Assembly: GCA_016218925.1 (NCBI GenBank) | Contig: JACRCR010000197.1 | Coordinates: 1-52,629, forward strand | From: Deltaproteobacteria bacterium | GTDB taxonomy: Bacteria > Desulfobacterota > Binatia > UBA1149 > CAITLU01 | Length of the DNA stretch: 52,629 nt | Reading direction: 5' to 3' | Shown: in pieces, positions 41,609 through 48,721 of the stretch | Position numbering within the stretch: the first letter of the stretch is position 1 | Layout: the number at the start of each line of letters is the position of its first letter | Position numbers and translations under genes: made by a program | Notes under the pieces: model-generated | What the model saw: only the letters and a program-made list of their open reading frames with translations | Database searches by the model: none | What the model was told of the DNA's origin: nothing

Positions 41609-42577
41609 TCAGCCTACCGCGTAGACGTCTTGCATCAGTTCGCCAGCATCCGGGAACGGGGCCGCTTGCGCCGACTTGACCGCTTCGGTGATGCGTTCGG
41701 TGACTTCCTCGTCGATGCTGCGCAGGTTGTCGGCGGCGAGCAGGCCTTCGGAGGTGACGCGGGTTTCGAACAGTTTGAGCGGATCGCGGTTGTTGATCCA
41801 TTCGTCGGCATCGGCTTTGGCGCGGTAGACCAGCGGGTCGCCGACGTAGTGGCCCATGAACCGGTAGGTCTTGCACTCGAGCAGGGTAGGGCCCTCGCCG
41901 CGACGCGCCCTGGCGATCGCTTCGCCGGCTTTGGCATAGACGTCGAAGAAGTCCATCCCGTCGGCGATCATCGCGTTCATCGCGTAGGAGCGCGCGCGCT
42001 CGGCGATGTCCTTTACCGGCACCACGAACTCGGTCGGCGTGAACTCGCCCCAGCCGTTGTTCTCGCAGACGTAGAGCGCCGGCAGTTTCCAGTTCGCCGC
42101 CATGTTGAGCGATTCGTGGAAGGCGCCCTGGTTGGACGCCCCGTCGCCGAACATCGCGACGCCGACCCCGCCGGTCTTCCTCAGCTTGGCCGAGAGCGCC
42201 GCGCCGGTGGCCAGCGGAATGCCGGCACCGACGATGCCGTTGGCCCCCAACATGCCTTTCTCCAGATCGGCGATGTGCATCGATCCGCCGCGACCCCGGC
42301 AGGTGCCGGTGCTGCGTCCGAACAGTTCGGCCATCATGCCGCGAACGTCGACGCCCTTGGCGATGCAGTGGCCGTGGCCGCGGTGGGTCGATGCCACGTG
42401 ATCGTTGTCTTTCAGGTGGGCGCACACCGCGGCGGCGATCGCTTCCTGGCCGATGCACGCGTGCAGAAAGCCGCCGAGCTTGCCCTGGTTGACGAGCTCG
42501 ATCAGTTTTTCCTCGAAGCTTCGAATCGTGCGCATCGTGCGATACGCGACCTGCAGGATTTCGGGTGTCGGTTGCAT
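41609..42577 (-). CDS. acoA: Acetoin-dehydrogenase-type E1 component, alpha subunit
   Basis: 322 residues. The thiamine-diphosphate motif GDG-N runs from 'VAMFGDGASNQGAFHESLNMAANWKLPALYVCENN'. 'ACIGQEAIAAAVCAHLKDNDHVASTHRGHGHCIAKG' and 'GRGGSMHIAD' are typical of the AcoA/PdhA class. It partners AcoB. Substrate assignment to acetoin rests on the alpha/beta-hydrolase-type E2 encoded downstream and is an inference. An AGGAAG site precedes the ATG, and the SDR gene ends 47 bases upstream. Confidence 0.92.
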   Translation of the reverse strand: MQPTPEILQVAYRTMRTIRSFEEKLIELVNQGKLGGFLHACIGQEAIAAAVCAHLKDNDHVASTHRGHGHCIAKGVDVRGMMAELFGRSTGTCRGRGGSMHIADLEKGMLGANGIVGAGIPLATGAALSAKLRKTGGVGVAMFGDGASNQGAFHESLNMAANWKLPALYVCENNGWGEFTPTEFVVPVKDIAERARSYAMNAMIADGMDFFDVYAKAGEAIARARRGEGPTLLECKTYRFMGHYVGDPLVYRAKADADEWINNRDPLKLFETRVTSEGLLAADNLRSIDEEVTERITEAVKSAQAAPFPDAGELMQDVYAVG

Positions 42578-42624
42578 GGTCGATCTTCCTGATTCTGTGG
42601 CTGGCTGCCGGCTCGGTTGAAAGG

Positions 42625-43440
42625 TCAGTGCACTTCGCCGCCGCCGGCTACCGAGAGCGTGATGCCGGTGACGTTCTCGGCGCGGCACAGGAACAGCGCC
42701 GCGTCGGCGATCTCTTCGGGAGTCTGCGCCCGCTTGGTGTAGGTGCTGCGTTCGATGAATTCCTCGAATACTCTGTCGAGGGGAATCCCGGTCATCGCCG
42801 CGATCATCGGGTTGAGCACTTCGGTCCACATCGCGGTCTTGATGTAGCCGGGACACAGCGCGTTGACCGCGACGCCGGCCGGGCCGAGTTCTTCGGCCAG
42901 CGACTGGGTGAGCGAGATGACGGCGGCCTTGGAGGAACAATAGGCCGACAGTCCGGCGCGACCAGTCTTGCCCGCCACCGAGGCGACGTTGACGATGCGC
43001 CCGCCTCCGCGCGAGACTAGGTGAGGGATCGCCGCGCGCGCGCACAGGAACACCCCGCGCACGTTGACCGCGAAGATGCGGTCCCACAGCGCGTCGTCCA
43101 TCGCCACCACCGGTGCTGCGGTGATGATGCCCGCGTTGGCGATCAGGATGTCCAGACCGCCCATCGCCTCCACGGCCGCGGTCGTCATGCGTTCGACGTC
43201 GTCGGCTTTGGTCACGTCGGCGTACACCGCCAGCGAGCGGCGTCCACACGCACGCACCGCGGCGGCGCTAGCTTCGAGTTCGTCGGCGCTCGCCAGCGCG
43301 TAGCCGACCCCGCCCTGCGTGGAGGGCGACAGATCCGAAACGACCACGTCGCAGCCTTCGCGGGCCAGCGCCAGTGCGATCGCGCGGCCGAGTCCGCGGG
43401 CGCCGCCGGTGACGAGGGCGATCTTGTCGGAAAGTTGCAT
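42625..43440 (-). CDS. Short-chain dehydrogenase/reductase, possibly acetoin/diacetyl reductase
   Basis: 271 residues with the classical SDR layout. It shows 'LVTGGARGLGRAIALAL' (TGxxxGxG cofactor site), 'ANAG' in 'DILIANAGIITAA', a catalytic Ser in 'NVASVAGKTG' and 'SAYCSSKAAV' (YxxxK). 'CPGYIKTAMW' and an Asp after the second strand ('VVVSDLS') suggest NAD(H). It is the first gene of the aco-type operon, so acetoin/2,3-butanediol interconversion is a natural guess, but SDR substrates cannot be read from sequence. An AGGAG site lies before ATG. Confidence 0.88.
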   Translation of the reverse strand: MQLSDKIALVTGGARGLGRAIALALAREGCDVVVSDLSPSTQGGVGYALASADELEASAAAVRACGRRSLAVYADVTKADDVERMTTAAVEAMGGLDILIANAGIITAAPVVAMDDALWDRIFAVNVRGVFLCARAAIPHLVSRGGGRIVNVASVAGKTGRAGLSAYCSSKAAVISLTQSLAEELGPAGVAVNALCPGYIKTAMWTEVLNPMIAAMTGIPLDRVFEEFIERSTYTKRAQTPEEIADAALFLCRAENVTGITLSVAGGGEVH

Positions 43441-43506
43441 GGTACTCCTGGCGCGGCGGCGGCCTGTCTTACAACGAGAGCGGCGCATAGGGTAATCAAC
43501 GCGGCA

Positions 43507-44988
43507 GTGGCAGGCACGGTAACGAGCTGGAGACGACGCTGGGGCTTGGCGTGGGCACTGGCCACGGCGCTGGCGTGCGTGGCAGCGGGCGCCTGGACGC
43601 GGCCGGTCACCGGCGACAACCAGGTCTACTTCTTCGTGGCCGAGCGCGCTGCCTCGGGAGTGCCTCCCCACCTCTCTCTGGTCGACTCCAAGAGCCAGCT
43701 CAGCGGTCTGATCGCCGCCGCCGCGATGGTGGTCGGACGCGAAGTCGGGCTCGACGACGTGCGTTCCGGACGCGTCGCCAGCATCGCATTGGCGGCTGCG
43801 GCGGTGGCGCTGACAGCCGAGCTTGGGTTGCTCGTCACCGGAGCGCAGGCCGGCGCGCAACTGGCGGCGCTGGCGCTCCTCACCAGCCGCGGTTTCGTCA
43901 AGCACGCAGCGATCGGTACCAATCCGAAGATTTTCCTGATCACCTTCGTGGTGCTGGCGCACCTGCTGTGCGTTCGGCGTCGTTGGTGGGCCGCGGGAGT
44001 GGCTGCCTGCGCGGCGTTTCTGTGCTGGCAGCCGGGGCTCGCCGTGGTCGGAGCGGTCGCAGTCGAAGCCTTGGCGGTCGCCGGTGGCGGCCCGCTGGCT
44101 GCGCTCGCCAACTTCGCCGGCGCGCTGGCCGTTTTCGCGGCCTACCAACTCTACTACGCGACCTACGGCGTCGTCGCCGAGCAACTGCGCCAGTGTTACG
44201 TGATGACGCTCGGCAGTGTGCACGGCGTACGCTCGTTGCATCGGGCCGCTTCGGCGCTGTGGTTTGTCATGAGCGACGCCGGCCGTCGTCACGGATCTTT
44301 GTGGCTGGCCCCGGTCGCGTGGTTCACGTCGATGGCGGTGGGAACCTGCGCGCTGATTGCACGACCATCGGCGACGATGCGCTGGCTGCGCGAGCGGCCG
44401 GGTAGGGTTTCGCTGGTGCTCGCGTCGATCGTCGTGACGGCGTTCACGCTCTACGATCATCAAGGCCTGCCGGACCTGTTTCTGCCGGCTCCGTACTTCG
44501 CGCTCGCGACGGCGTGGCTGGTAGTGTCGGCGGCCGACCGGGCCACTGCGGTGACCGGGCTGCCGCATTTGCGGGCCGCGCTAGCGGTGTTGATCGCCGC
44601 GGTGATGGTCGGGCAAGGCATGGGCGGCGGGATCGCCGAGCGCGAGCGGTCGCCGAGTCTCGACGACCAGTACCGAGCCGGCGCGGCGACGCGACGCTAC
44701 GTCGACGGCTACAGCGGCGTCTGGGTCTACCGTTCGGTTCATCTGCTCGGCTTCGCCCACGCCGACAACTGGGTCCCCTACGCACTGCTCTATGACGACA
44801 TCGAGACCCGCTTCCCGATCCGCGGCTTCCGCCCGCTGCGCGACGGCCGCATGCCCGAAGTGATCCTGGCCAAGAAGGGGCACGTGCCGGGCGGGCGCGG
44901 CTACTTGCGCAAGGAGTACCGGGAACTCGCCGACCCTCTCCTGGCACGTGAGAACGTCACGGTGTATGTGCGCAGGCCAAGTGAGTGA
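43507..44988 (+). CDS. Integral membrane protein of the GT-C/ArnT-like glycosyltransferase type
   Basis: 493 residues, about ten membrane helices followed by a soluble C-terminal stretch of about 100 residues. The first extracytoplasmic loop has 'VTGDNQVYFFVAERAASGVPPH', with the acidic residue after helix 1 that characterises GT-C (GT39/GT83) enzymes using polyprenyl-phosphate sugars. GTG at 43507 precedes a basic 'SWRRRWG' and the first helix. It begins a run with the M15-like peptidase (33 bases on) and a GT4 glycosyltransferase, suggesting envelope glycan modification. The donor and acceptor are unknown. Confidence 0.75.
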   Translation: MAGTVTSWRRRWGLAWALATALACVAAGAWTRPVTGDNQVYFFVAERAASGVPPHLSLVDSKSQLSGLIAAAAMVVGREVGLDDVRSGRVASIALAAAAVALTAELGLLVTGAQAGAQLAALALLTSRGFVKHAAIGTNPKIFLITFVVLAHLLCVRRRWWAAGVAACAAFLCWQPGLAVVGAVAVEALAVAGGGPLAALANFAGALAVFAAYQLYYATYGVVAEQLRQCYVMTLGSVHGVRSLHRAASALWFVMSDAGRRHGSLWLAPVAWFTSMAVGTCALIARPSATMRWLRERPGRVSLVLASIVVTAFTLYDHQGLPDLFLPAPYFALATAWLVVSAADRATAVTGLPHLRAALAVLIAAVMVGQGMGGGIAERERSPSLDDQYRAGAATRRYVDGYSGVWVYRSVHLLGFAHADNWVPYALLYDDIETRFPIRGFRPLRDGRMPEVILAKKGHVPGGRGYLRKEYRELADPLLARENVTVYVRRPSE

Positions 44989-45020
44989 ACCCCGGTGACA
45001 GGCGCGCCAAAGCCGATACA

Positions 45021-46061
45021 ATGACCTGGATGCTCCGATCCCAGGTCCTGCTTGTGCGCGCGCCGGTGCGGGCGTTGGTGCTGGTTTCGGCGCTGGTCTT
45101 GGCAACGCTGGCCGCGCCGCTGCGGTGCCAGGCCGCGGGCGATGCCGACGGCTTCCCCAGGATCGTGCCGAAGATCATCAACGTCTCTCACGGCGCGGGC
45201 CTTTCCGGCCAGCCCTTCGGTCCGCCAGCGCCAGATCGCGGCATGCTGCTACGCGAGCTTTCTTCGCAGGTTACCGGCGAACTGTGGATCGAAGACTTCA
45301 TGGACCTCGAGCGCGCCTACTACGAGGGCGTGCTGGTCGACGTCGCCAGCGACCCGCAGGGTCTCGGCGTCGAGCTGCGGCTGATCGGGGCCTCGCGCAT
45401 AGGTGAACTCGAAGACGACCCGGTCCGCCAGTCGATGCTTTGCCGGGTCTCCAAGCCCGCCGCCGGGTTGCTCTACCAGTTCGCGCAGCGTCTGCGGGCG
45501 ATCGAGGCGGGCGCCTACACTCCGCTGGTGATCACCAGCCTGGTGCGTCCCTGGCAGTACCAGCAGCGTCTGGCCGAGGTGAACCCCAACGCCGACGCGA
45601 CCCGCGACGGGGTTCCCCCCACCCACGTGCTCGGGCTGGCTTTCGACATCTCCCGCGCCGGCATGAGCCCTGGGCGCCAAGCGCGCATCGAAGCGCTGCT
45701 CGGCGAGTTCGTTCGCGACGGACAGGTCGCGTTCTACAAGGAAGGCGCCGGCGGCGAGGCCTACCACGTGATCGCGCTGCCGAGCGCGCGCGAGCAGTTG
45801 ACGGCCTACTGGGAGAGCTTCAGCGGGCGCGGCGATCGGTCGCAGGTGGCGACGGTGCATCACGTCTACGCGCCCGACTGGCCGGACTCCGAAGACATGA
45901 AGGCCGAGCTCGGACCCGACGGCGCGCGCGCGCGTCACGACTACGCGCCGGTCTCGCCGTGCGTGCGTTTCGGCGCCGGCCTGGAGCCCTACAGTTCGAT
46001 CTGTTCGTGTGACATGCCGCTGCGTCCCCAGCCTTCGATCGCGGTGGCGGACGGGGGATGA
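45021..46061 (+). CDS. Secreted DUF5715/M15-like putative zinc peptidase
   Basis: 346 residues with a signal peptide (hydrophobic about 18-33, ending CQAAG). The core contains 'TSLVRPWQYQQRLAEVN', then 'PTHVLGLAFDIS' (H202 and D209, the HxxxxxxD zinc pair of M15 D-Ala-D-Ala peptidases), and 'AYHVIALP' (H249), the third expected ligand. This suggests a peptidoglycan carboxypeptidase or a relative, acting in the periplasm. Activity is inferred from motif order only. No ribosome site precedes the ATG, and a TACAAT box overlaps it, so it may be read from the upstream transcript or be leaderless. It lies between two glycosyltransferase genes. Confidence 0.82.
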   Translation: MTWMLRSQVLLVRAPVRALVLVSALVLATLAAPLRCQAAGDADGFPRIVPKIINVSHGAGLSGQPFGPPAPDRGMLLRELSSQVTGELWIEDFMDLERAYYEGVLVDVASDPQGLGVELRLIGASRIGELEDDPVRQSMLCRVSKPAAGLLYQFAQRLRAIEAGAYTPLVITSLVRPWQYQQRLAEVNPNADATRDGVPPTHVLGLAFDISRAGMSPGRQARIEALLGEFVRDGQVAFYKEGAGGEAYHVIALPSAREQLTAYWESFSGRGDRSQVATVHHVYAPDWPDSEDMKAELGPDGARARHDYAPVSPCVRFGAGLEPYSSICSCDMPLRPQPSIAVADGG

Positions 46062-46086
46062 GGCGCAACCTGGAGGAACGCAGCGC

Positions 46087-47211
46087 TTGCGCTTCCTGGT
46101 AAGCCTCCTCGCGTTTCGTCCCGGGCGCATCGGTGGCACTGAGACCTACCTGCGCGAACTGTTGCGTGCGCTGCCGCGCTGTAGCGGGCAGGACTCGGTC
46201 GCGGTGCTTCTCGACCGGGATCTCGCCGCGGCGCTGCCTACGGCGGGCCTCGAGCGCGTGGTGCTCGCGGCCTCGGCTTCGTCGTTGCTCATCGAGCGCT
46301 GTCTCGAGGCGTTTAGCGGCTACCGATCGCGGCAGGTGGAAAGAGCCGTAGCGCGATTCGCGCCCGACGCGATGTTGTTCCCGCAGATCTCGCTGTTTCC
46401 CAAGGCGGTCGCGGTTCCCGCGGTAGTGATGGTCGGCGACATGCAGCACCTGCTGCTGCCGGAGAACTTCTCTTTGTTCGATCGCCGCTTTCGTGCGGCC
46501 ATCTATCCCTACAGTCTGGCGCGCGCGTCGCTGGTGCTGGCGATGTCGGGCTACACCGCGCGCACGCTGATCGAGCACGCGGGCGTCGACCCGCGCAAGG
46601 TTCGCGTCGTGCCGCTCGGTACCGATGCAGGAGCAGAACCGGGAAAGGGGCACGGTGCTGCTGCACCGCCGGGAATCGAACTGCCGTATCTGTACTACCC
46701 GGCGGTGACGCGTCCCCACAAGGATCACGCCACCTTGCTGCGTTCGTTCGCTGAGCTGGTGCGCGAAGCCGCGCTTCCGCATCGGCTGGTTCTGAGCGGC
46801 GAGCGCACCGCGCACTGGAGAGAGCTTCTCGGGTTGATTCGGCGGCTGTCGATCGAGGATCGCGTTGTTCACGTCGGACACGTCTCGCGGGAGCTGGTGC
46901 GCTCTCTGTACTGCCACGCCGATGCGGTGGTGTTTCCGTCGCGCTTCGAGGGGTTCGGACTGCCGGTCGTGGAGGCCGCGGCGTGCGGCAGAAAGGTGAT
47001 CGCGTGCTCGCTGCCGGCCTACGAGGACACCGGAGTCGACGGGGTGCTGACGATCGACTTCGAGGACGCCGCGCAGTTGGCCGCGGCGCTGGCCGCCGAC
47101 GCCACGGCCGCTGTCACCTCACGTTCGTGGACCTGGGAGCGCCACGCACGCGAGACGCTCGCCGCGCTGCGAGACGCGGCGTCGTCGTCGCCGCCTTGCG
47201 CCGACGGCTGA
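46087..47211 (+). CDS. Glycosyltransferase family 4 (GT-B fold)
   Basis: 374 residues. The N-terminal domain starts 'LRFLVSLLAFRPGRIGGTETYLRELLRAL', the usual acceptor-side loop. The C-terminal domain has 'YLYYPAVTRPHKDHATLLRSF', 'HVGHVSRELVRSLYCHADAVVFPSRFEGFGLPVVEAAACGRKVIA' and the donor-binding EX7E motif (E in 'FEGFGLPVVE'). TTG at 46087 was chosen because a GGAGG site lies 10 bases upstream and the Rossmann strand starts right after; other in-frame codons lie inside the preceding gene. It probably transfers a nucleotide-activated sugar in an envelope or exopolysaccharide pathway. Confidence 0.87.
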   Translation: MRFLVSLLAFRPGRIGGTETYLRELLRALPRCSGQDSVAVLLDRDLAAALPTAGLERVVLAASASSLLIERCLEAFSGYRSRQVERAVARFAPDAMLFPQISLFPKAVAVPAVVMVGDMQHLLLPENFSLFDRRFRAAIYPYSLARASLVLAMSGYTARTLIEHAGVDPRKVRVVPLGTDAGAEPGKGHGAAAPPGIELPYLYYPAVTRPHKDHATLLRSFAELVREAALPHRLVLSGERTAHWRELLGLIRRLSIEDRVVHVGHVSRELVRSLYCHADAVVFPSRFEGFGLPVVEAAACGRKVIACSLPAYEDTGVDGVLTIDFEDAAQLAAALAADATAAVTSRSWTWERHARETLAALRDAASSSPPCADG

Positions 47212-47235
47212 GCGAGTGTGGAACCGCGGCGGCGC

Positions 47236-47586
47236 TCAGTTGGCCGCGGCTTCGAACGACGAGATGGTGTACTTGGTGCCGGCCAGAGCCTTGGTGCAAT
47301 CTTCGCGCGTCAGGGTCTTGCCGGGCGCCATCGTTACCGTTGCTGTCTTTGCGGCGAAGTCGACTTCGGCCGAGGCCGCTCCGTCGAGCTTCGCCAGAGC
47401 CGCGCGCACGCGCGCGGCACATCCGGAGGGTCAAGTCATGCCATCGACGTGGAGGACATACTTCGCTGCGGCCTGCGCGGCGGGCGCGGATGTGTCAGCC
47501 TGCGTCGCATCCGACGAGGGCACCGCGGCTGCGCCGAGCAGCGCCGTGATGGCGAAGACGAGAGCTAGGCGGATTGGTGTTTGCAT
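47236..47586 (-). CDS. Exported heavy-metal-associated (HMA) domain protein, putative selenoprotein
   Basis: 116 residues if TGA at 47431-47433 is read as selenocysteine; a standard reading stops after 51. A signal peptide or anchor (about 5-24) precedes a complete HMA fold. Strand 1 is 'KYVLHVDGMT', followed by U52-P-S-G-C56, helix 1 'AARVRAALAKLDG', strands 'AEVDFAAKTATVTM', helix 2 'REDCTKALAG' and strand 4 'KYTISSFE'. The frame continues without break to a TGA at 47236-47238. The metal site would be UxxxC instead of Cys. A hairpin at 47399-47418 has the position and loop of a bacterial SECIS. Alternatives are a nonsense mutation or a sequencing error. Confidence 0.72.
47399..47418 (-). 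promoter_or_regulatory. Candidate bacterial SECIS hairpin
   Basis: On the transcript, GCCGCGCG and CGCGCGGC form a perfect 8-bp stem closed by the tetraloop CGUG. The stem begins 13 bases after the UGA codon. The apical G-U lies 22-23 bases past UGA, inside the range used by SelB and close to the E. coli fdhF geometry. The stem is also coding (Ala-Ala-Arg-Val-Arg-Ala-Ala), and GC-rich palindromes arise easily in this genome, so it is supportive rather than conclusive. Confidence 0.5.
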
Positions 47587-47688
47587 GGGGGGCTTTGTAG
47601 CAGACCGGGGCCGCCGGGTCGAAACGCACGCCTGGCGCATTGTGCCGCGAGGCGTGCGGCGCTAGCCTCCGGCCCTCGCGATCTTCGT

Positions 47689-48690
47689 ATGGATATTCGA
47701 GACGGTTTCATCGGGGGCATCGGCAACACGCCGCTGCTGCGGCTGCGCGGACCTTCGGAGCAGACCGGGTGCGAGATTCTGGCAAAGGCCGAGTTCCTGA
47801 ACCCCGGCGGCTCGGTCAAGGATCGCACCGCGTGGTTTCTGGTCGATGATTTCGAGCGGCGCGGGCTGCTGGGTCCGGGCGGTGTCATCGTCGAGGGCAC
47901 CGCCGGCAATACCGGCATCGGCCTGAGCCTGGTGGCGGCGGCGCGCGGCTATCGGGCGGTGATCGTGATGCCCGAGACCCAGAGCCAGGAGAAAAAGGAC
48001 ACGCTGCGTCTGTTCGGTGCCGACCTTCGGCTGGTACCGGCGGTTCCCTACAAGGATCCCGCCAATTACGTTCACGTCTCGGGCCGTCTGGCCGCCGAGA
48101 TGGCCGCTACCGAGCCGGGCGGGGCGGTGTGGGCCCAGCAGTTCGACAACACCGCCAACCGCGACGGTCACTATCGCACCACCGGCCCCGAGATCTGGGA
48201 GCAGACCGGCGGACGCATCGACGGGTTCGTATCGGCGATCGGCACAGGCGGGACGCTGGCCGGTGTCGGCATGTTCCTGAAGGAGCGCAACCCGGCGATC
48301 AAGATCGCGCTGGCCGATCCGATGGGCGCCGCAATGTACAGCTACTACACCACCGGTGAACTGCGCTCGCAGGGAACTTCGATCACCGAAGGAATCGGGC
48401 AGGGCCGTGTCACCAGGAACCTCGAAGGCGCCGCGGTCGATGTCGCGTTCCAGATTCCCGACGACGAGATGCTGCGCTGCGTTTTCGCGCTGCTGCGCGA
48501 AGAAGGCTTCTGCGTTGGCGGTTCCACCGGCATCAACGTCGCCGGTGCGGTGCGACTGGCGCTGGAACTCGGGCCGGGCCACACCATCGTCACGCTGCTT
48601 TGCGATGGCGGACAGCGTTACAGCAGCAAACTCTTCAACCCGCAGTTCCTGCGCTCGCGCGGACTGCCGGTGCCGGAGTGGCTGGAGTAA
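47689..48690 (+). CDS. Cysteine-synthase-type PLP enzyme
   Basis: 333 residues. The PLP lysine lies in 'NPGGSVKDRTAWFLV'. 'GTAGNTGIGLSLVAAARGYRAVIVMPETQSQEKKDTLRLFGADL' matches the cofactor-phosphate and substrate loops of the cysteine-synthase family. 'SAIGTGGTLAGVG' is the phosphate-binding glycine loop. It would make cysteine from O-acetylserine (or O-phosphoserine) and sulfide, as in CysK. The 'ADPMGAAMYSYYTTGEL' insertion resembles the longer cysteine synthase A of alphaproteobacteria, so substrate preference is not certain. It is divergent from the HMA protein with 102 bases between starts. Confidence 0.9.
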   Translation: MDIRDGFIGGIGNTPLLRLRGPSEQTGCEILAKAEFLNPGGSVKDRTAWFLVDDFERRGLLGPGGVIVEGTAGNTGIGLSLVAAARGYRAVIVMPETQSQEKKDTLRLFGADLRLVPAVPYKDPANYVHVSGRLAAEMAATEPGGAVWAQQFDNTANRDGHYRTTGPEIWEQTGGRIDGFVSAIGTGGTLAGVGMFLKERNPAIKIALADPMGAAMYSYYTTGELRSQGTSITEGIGQGRVTRNLEGAAVDVAFQIPDDEMLRCVFALLREEGFCVGGSTGINVAGAVRLALELGPGHTIVTLLCDGGQRYSSKLFNPQFLRSRGLPVPEWLE

Positions 48691-48721
48691 GAGGTCCCGG
48701 CCGTCGCGCGCGAGCGCCGCG

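Noticed and set aside
47431-47640. A 51-69 residue truncated HMA protein ending at TGA (pseudogene reading)
   Set aside because: The frame after the TGA encodes the rest of a well-formed HMA domain without further stops, and a SECIS-like hairpin is placed correctly, so read-through is preferred though not proven.
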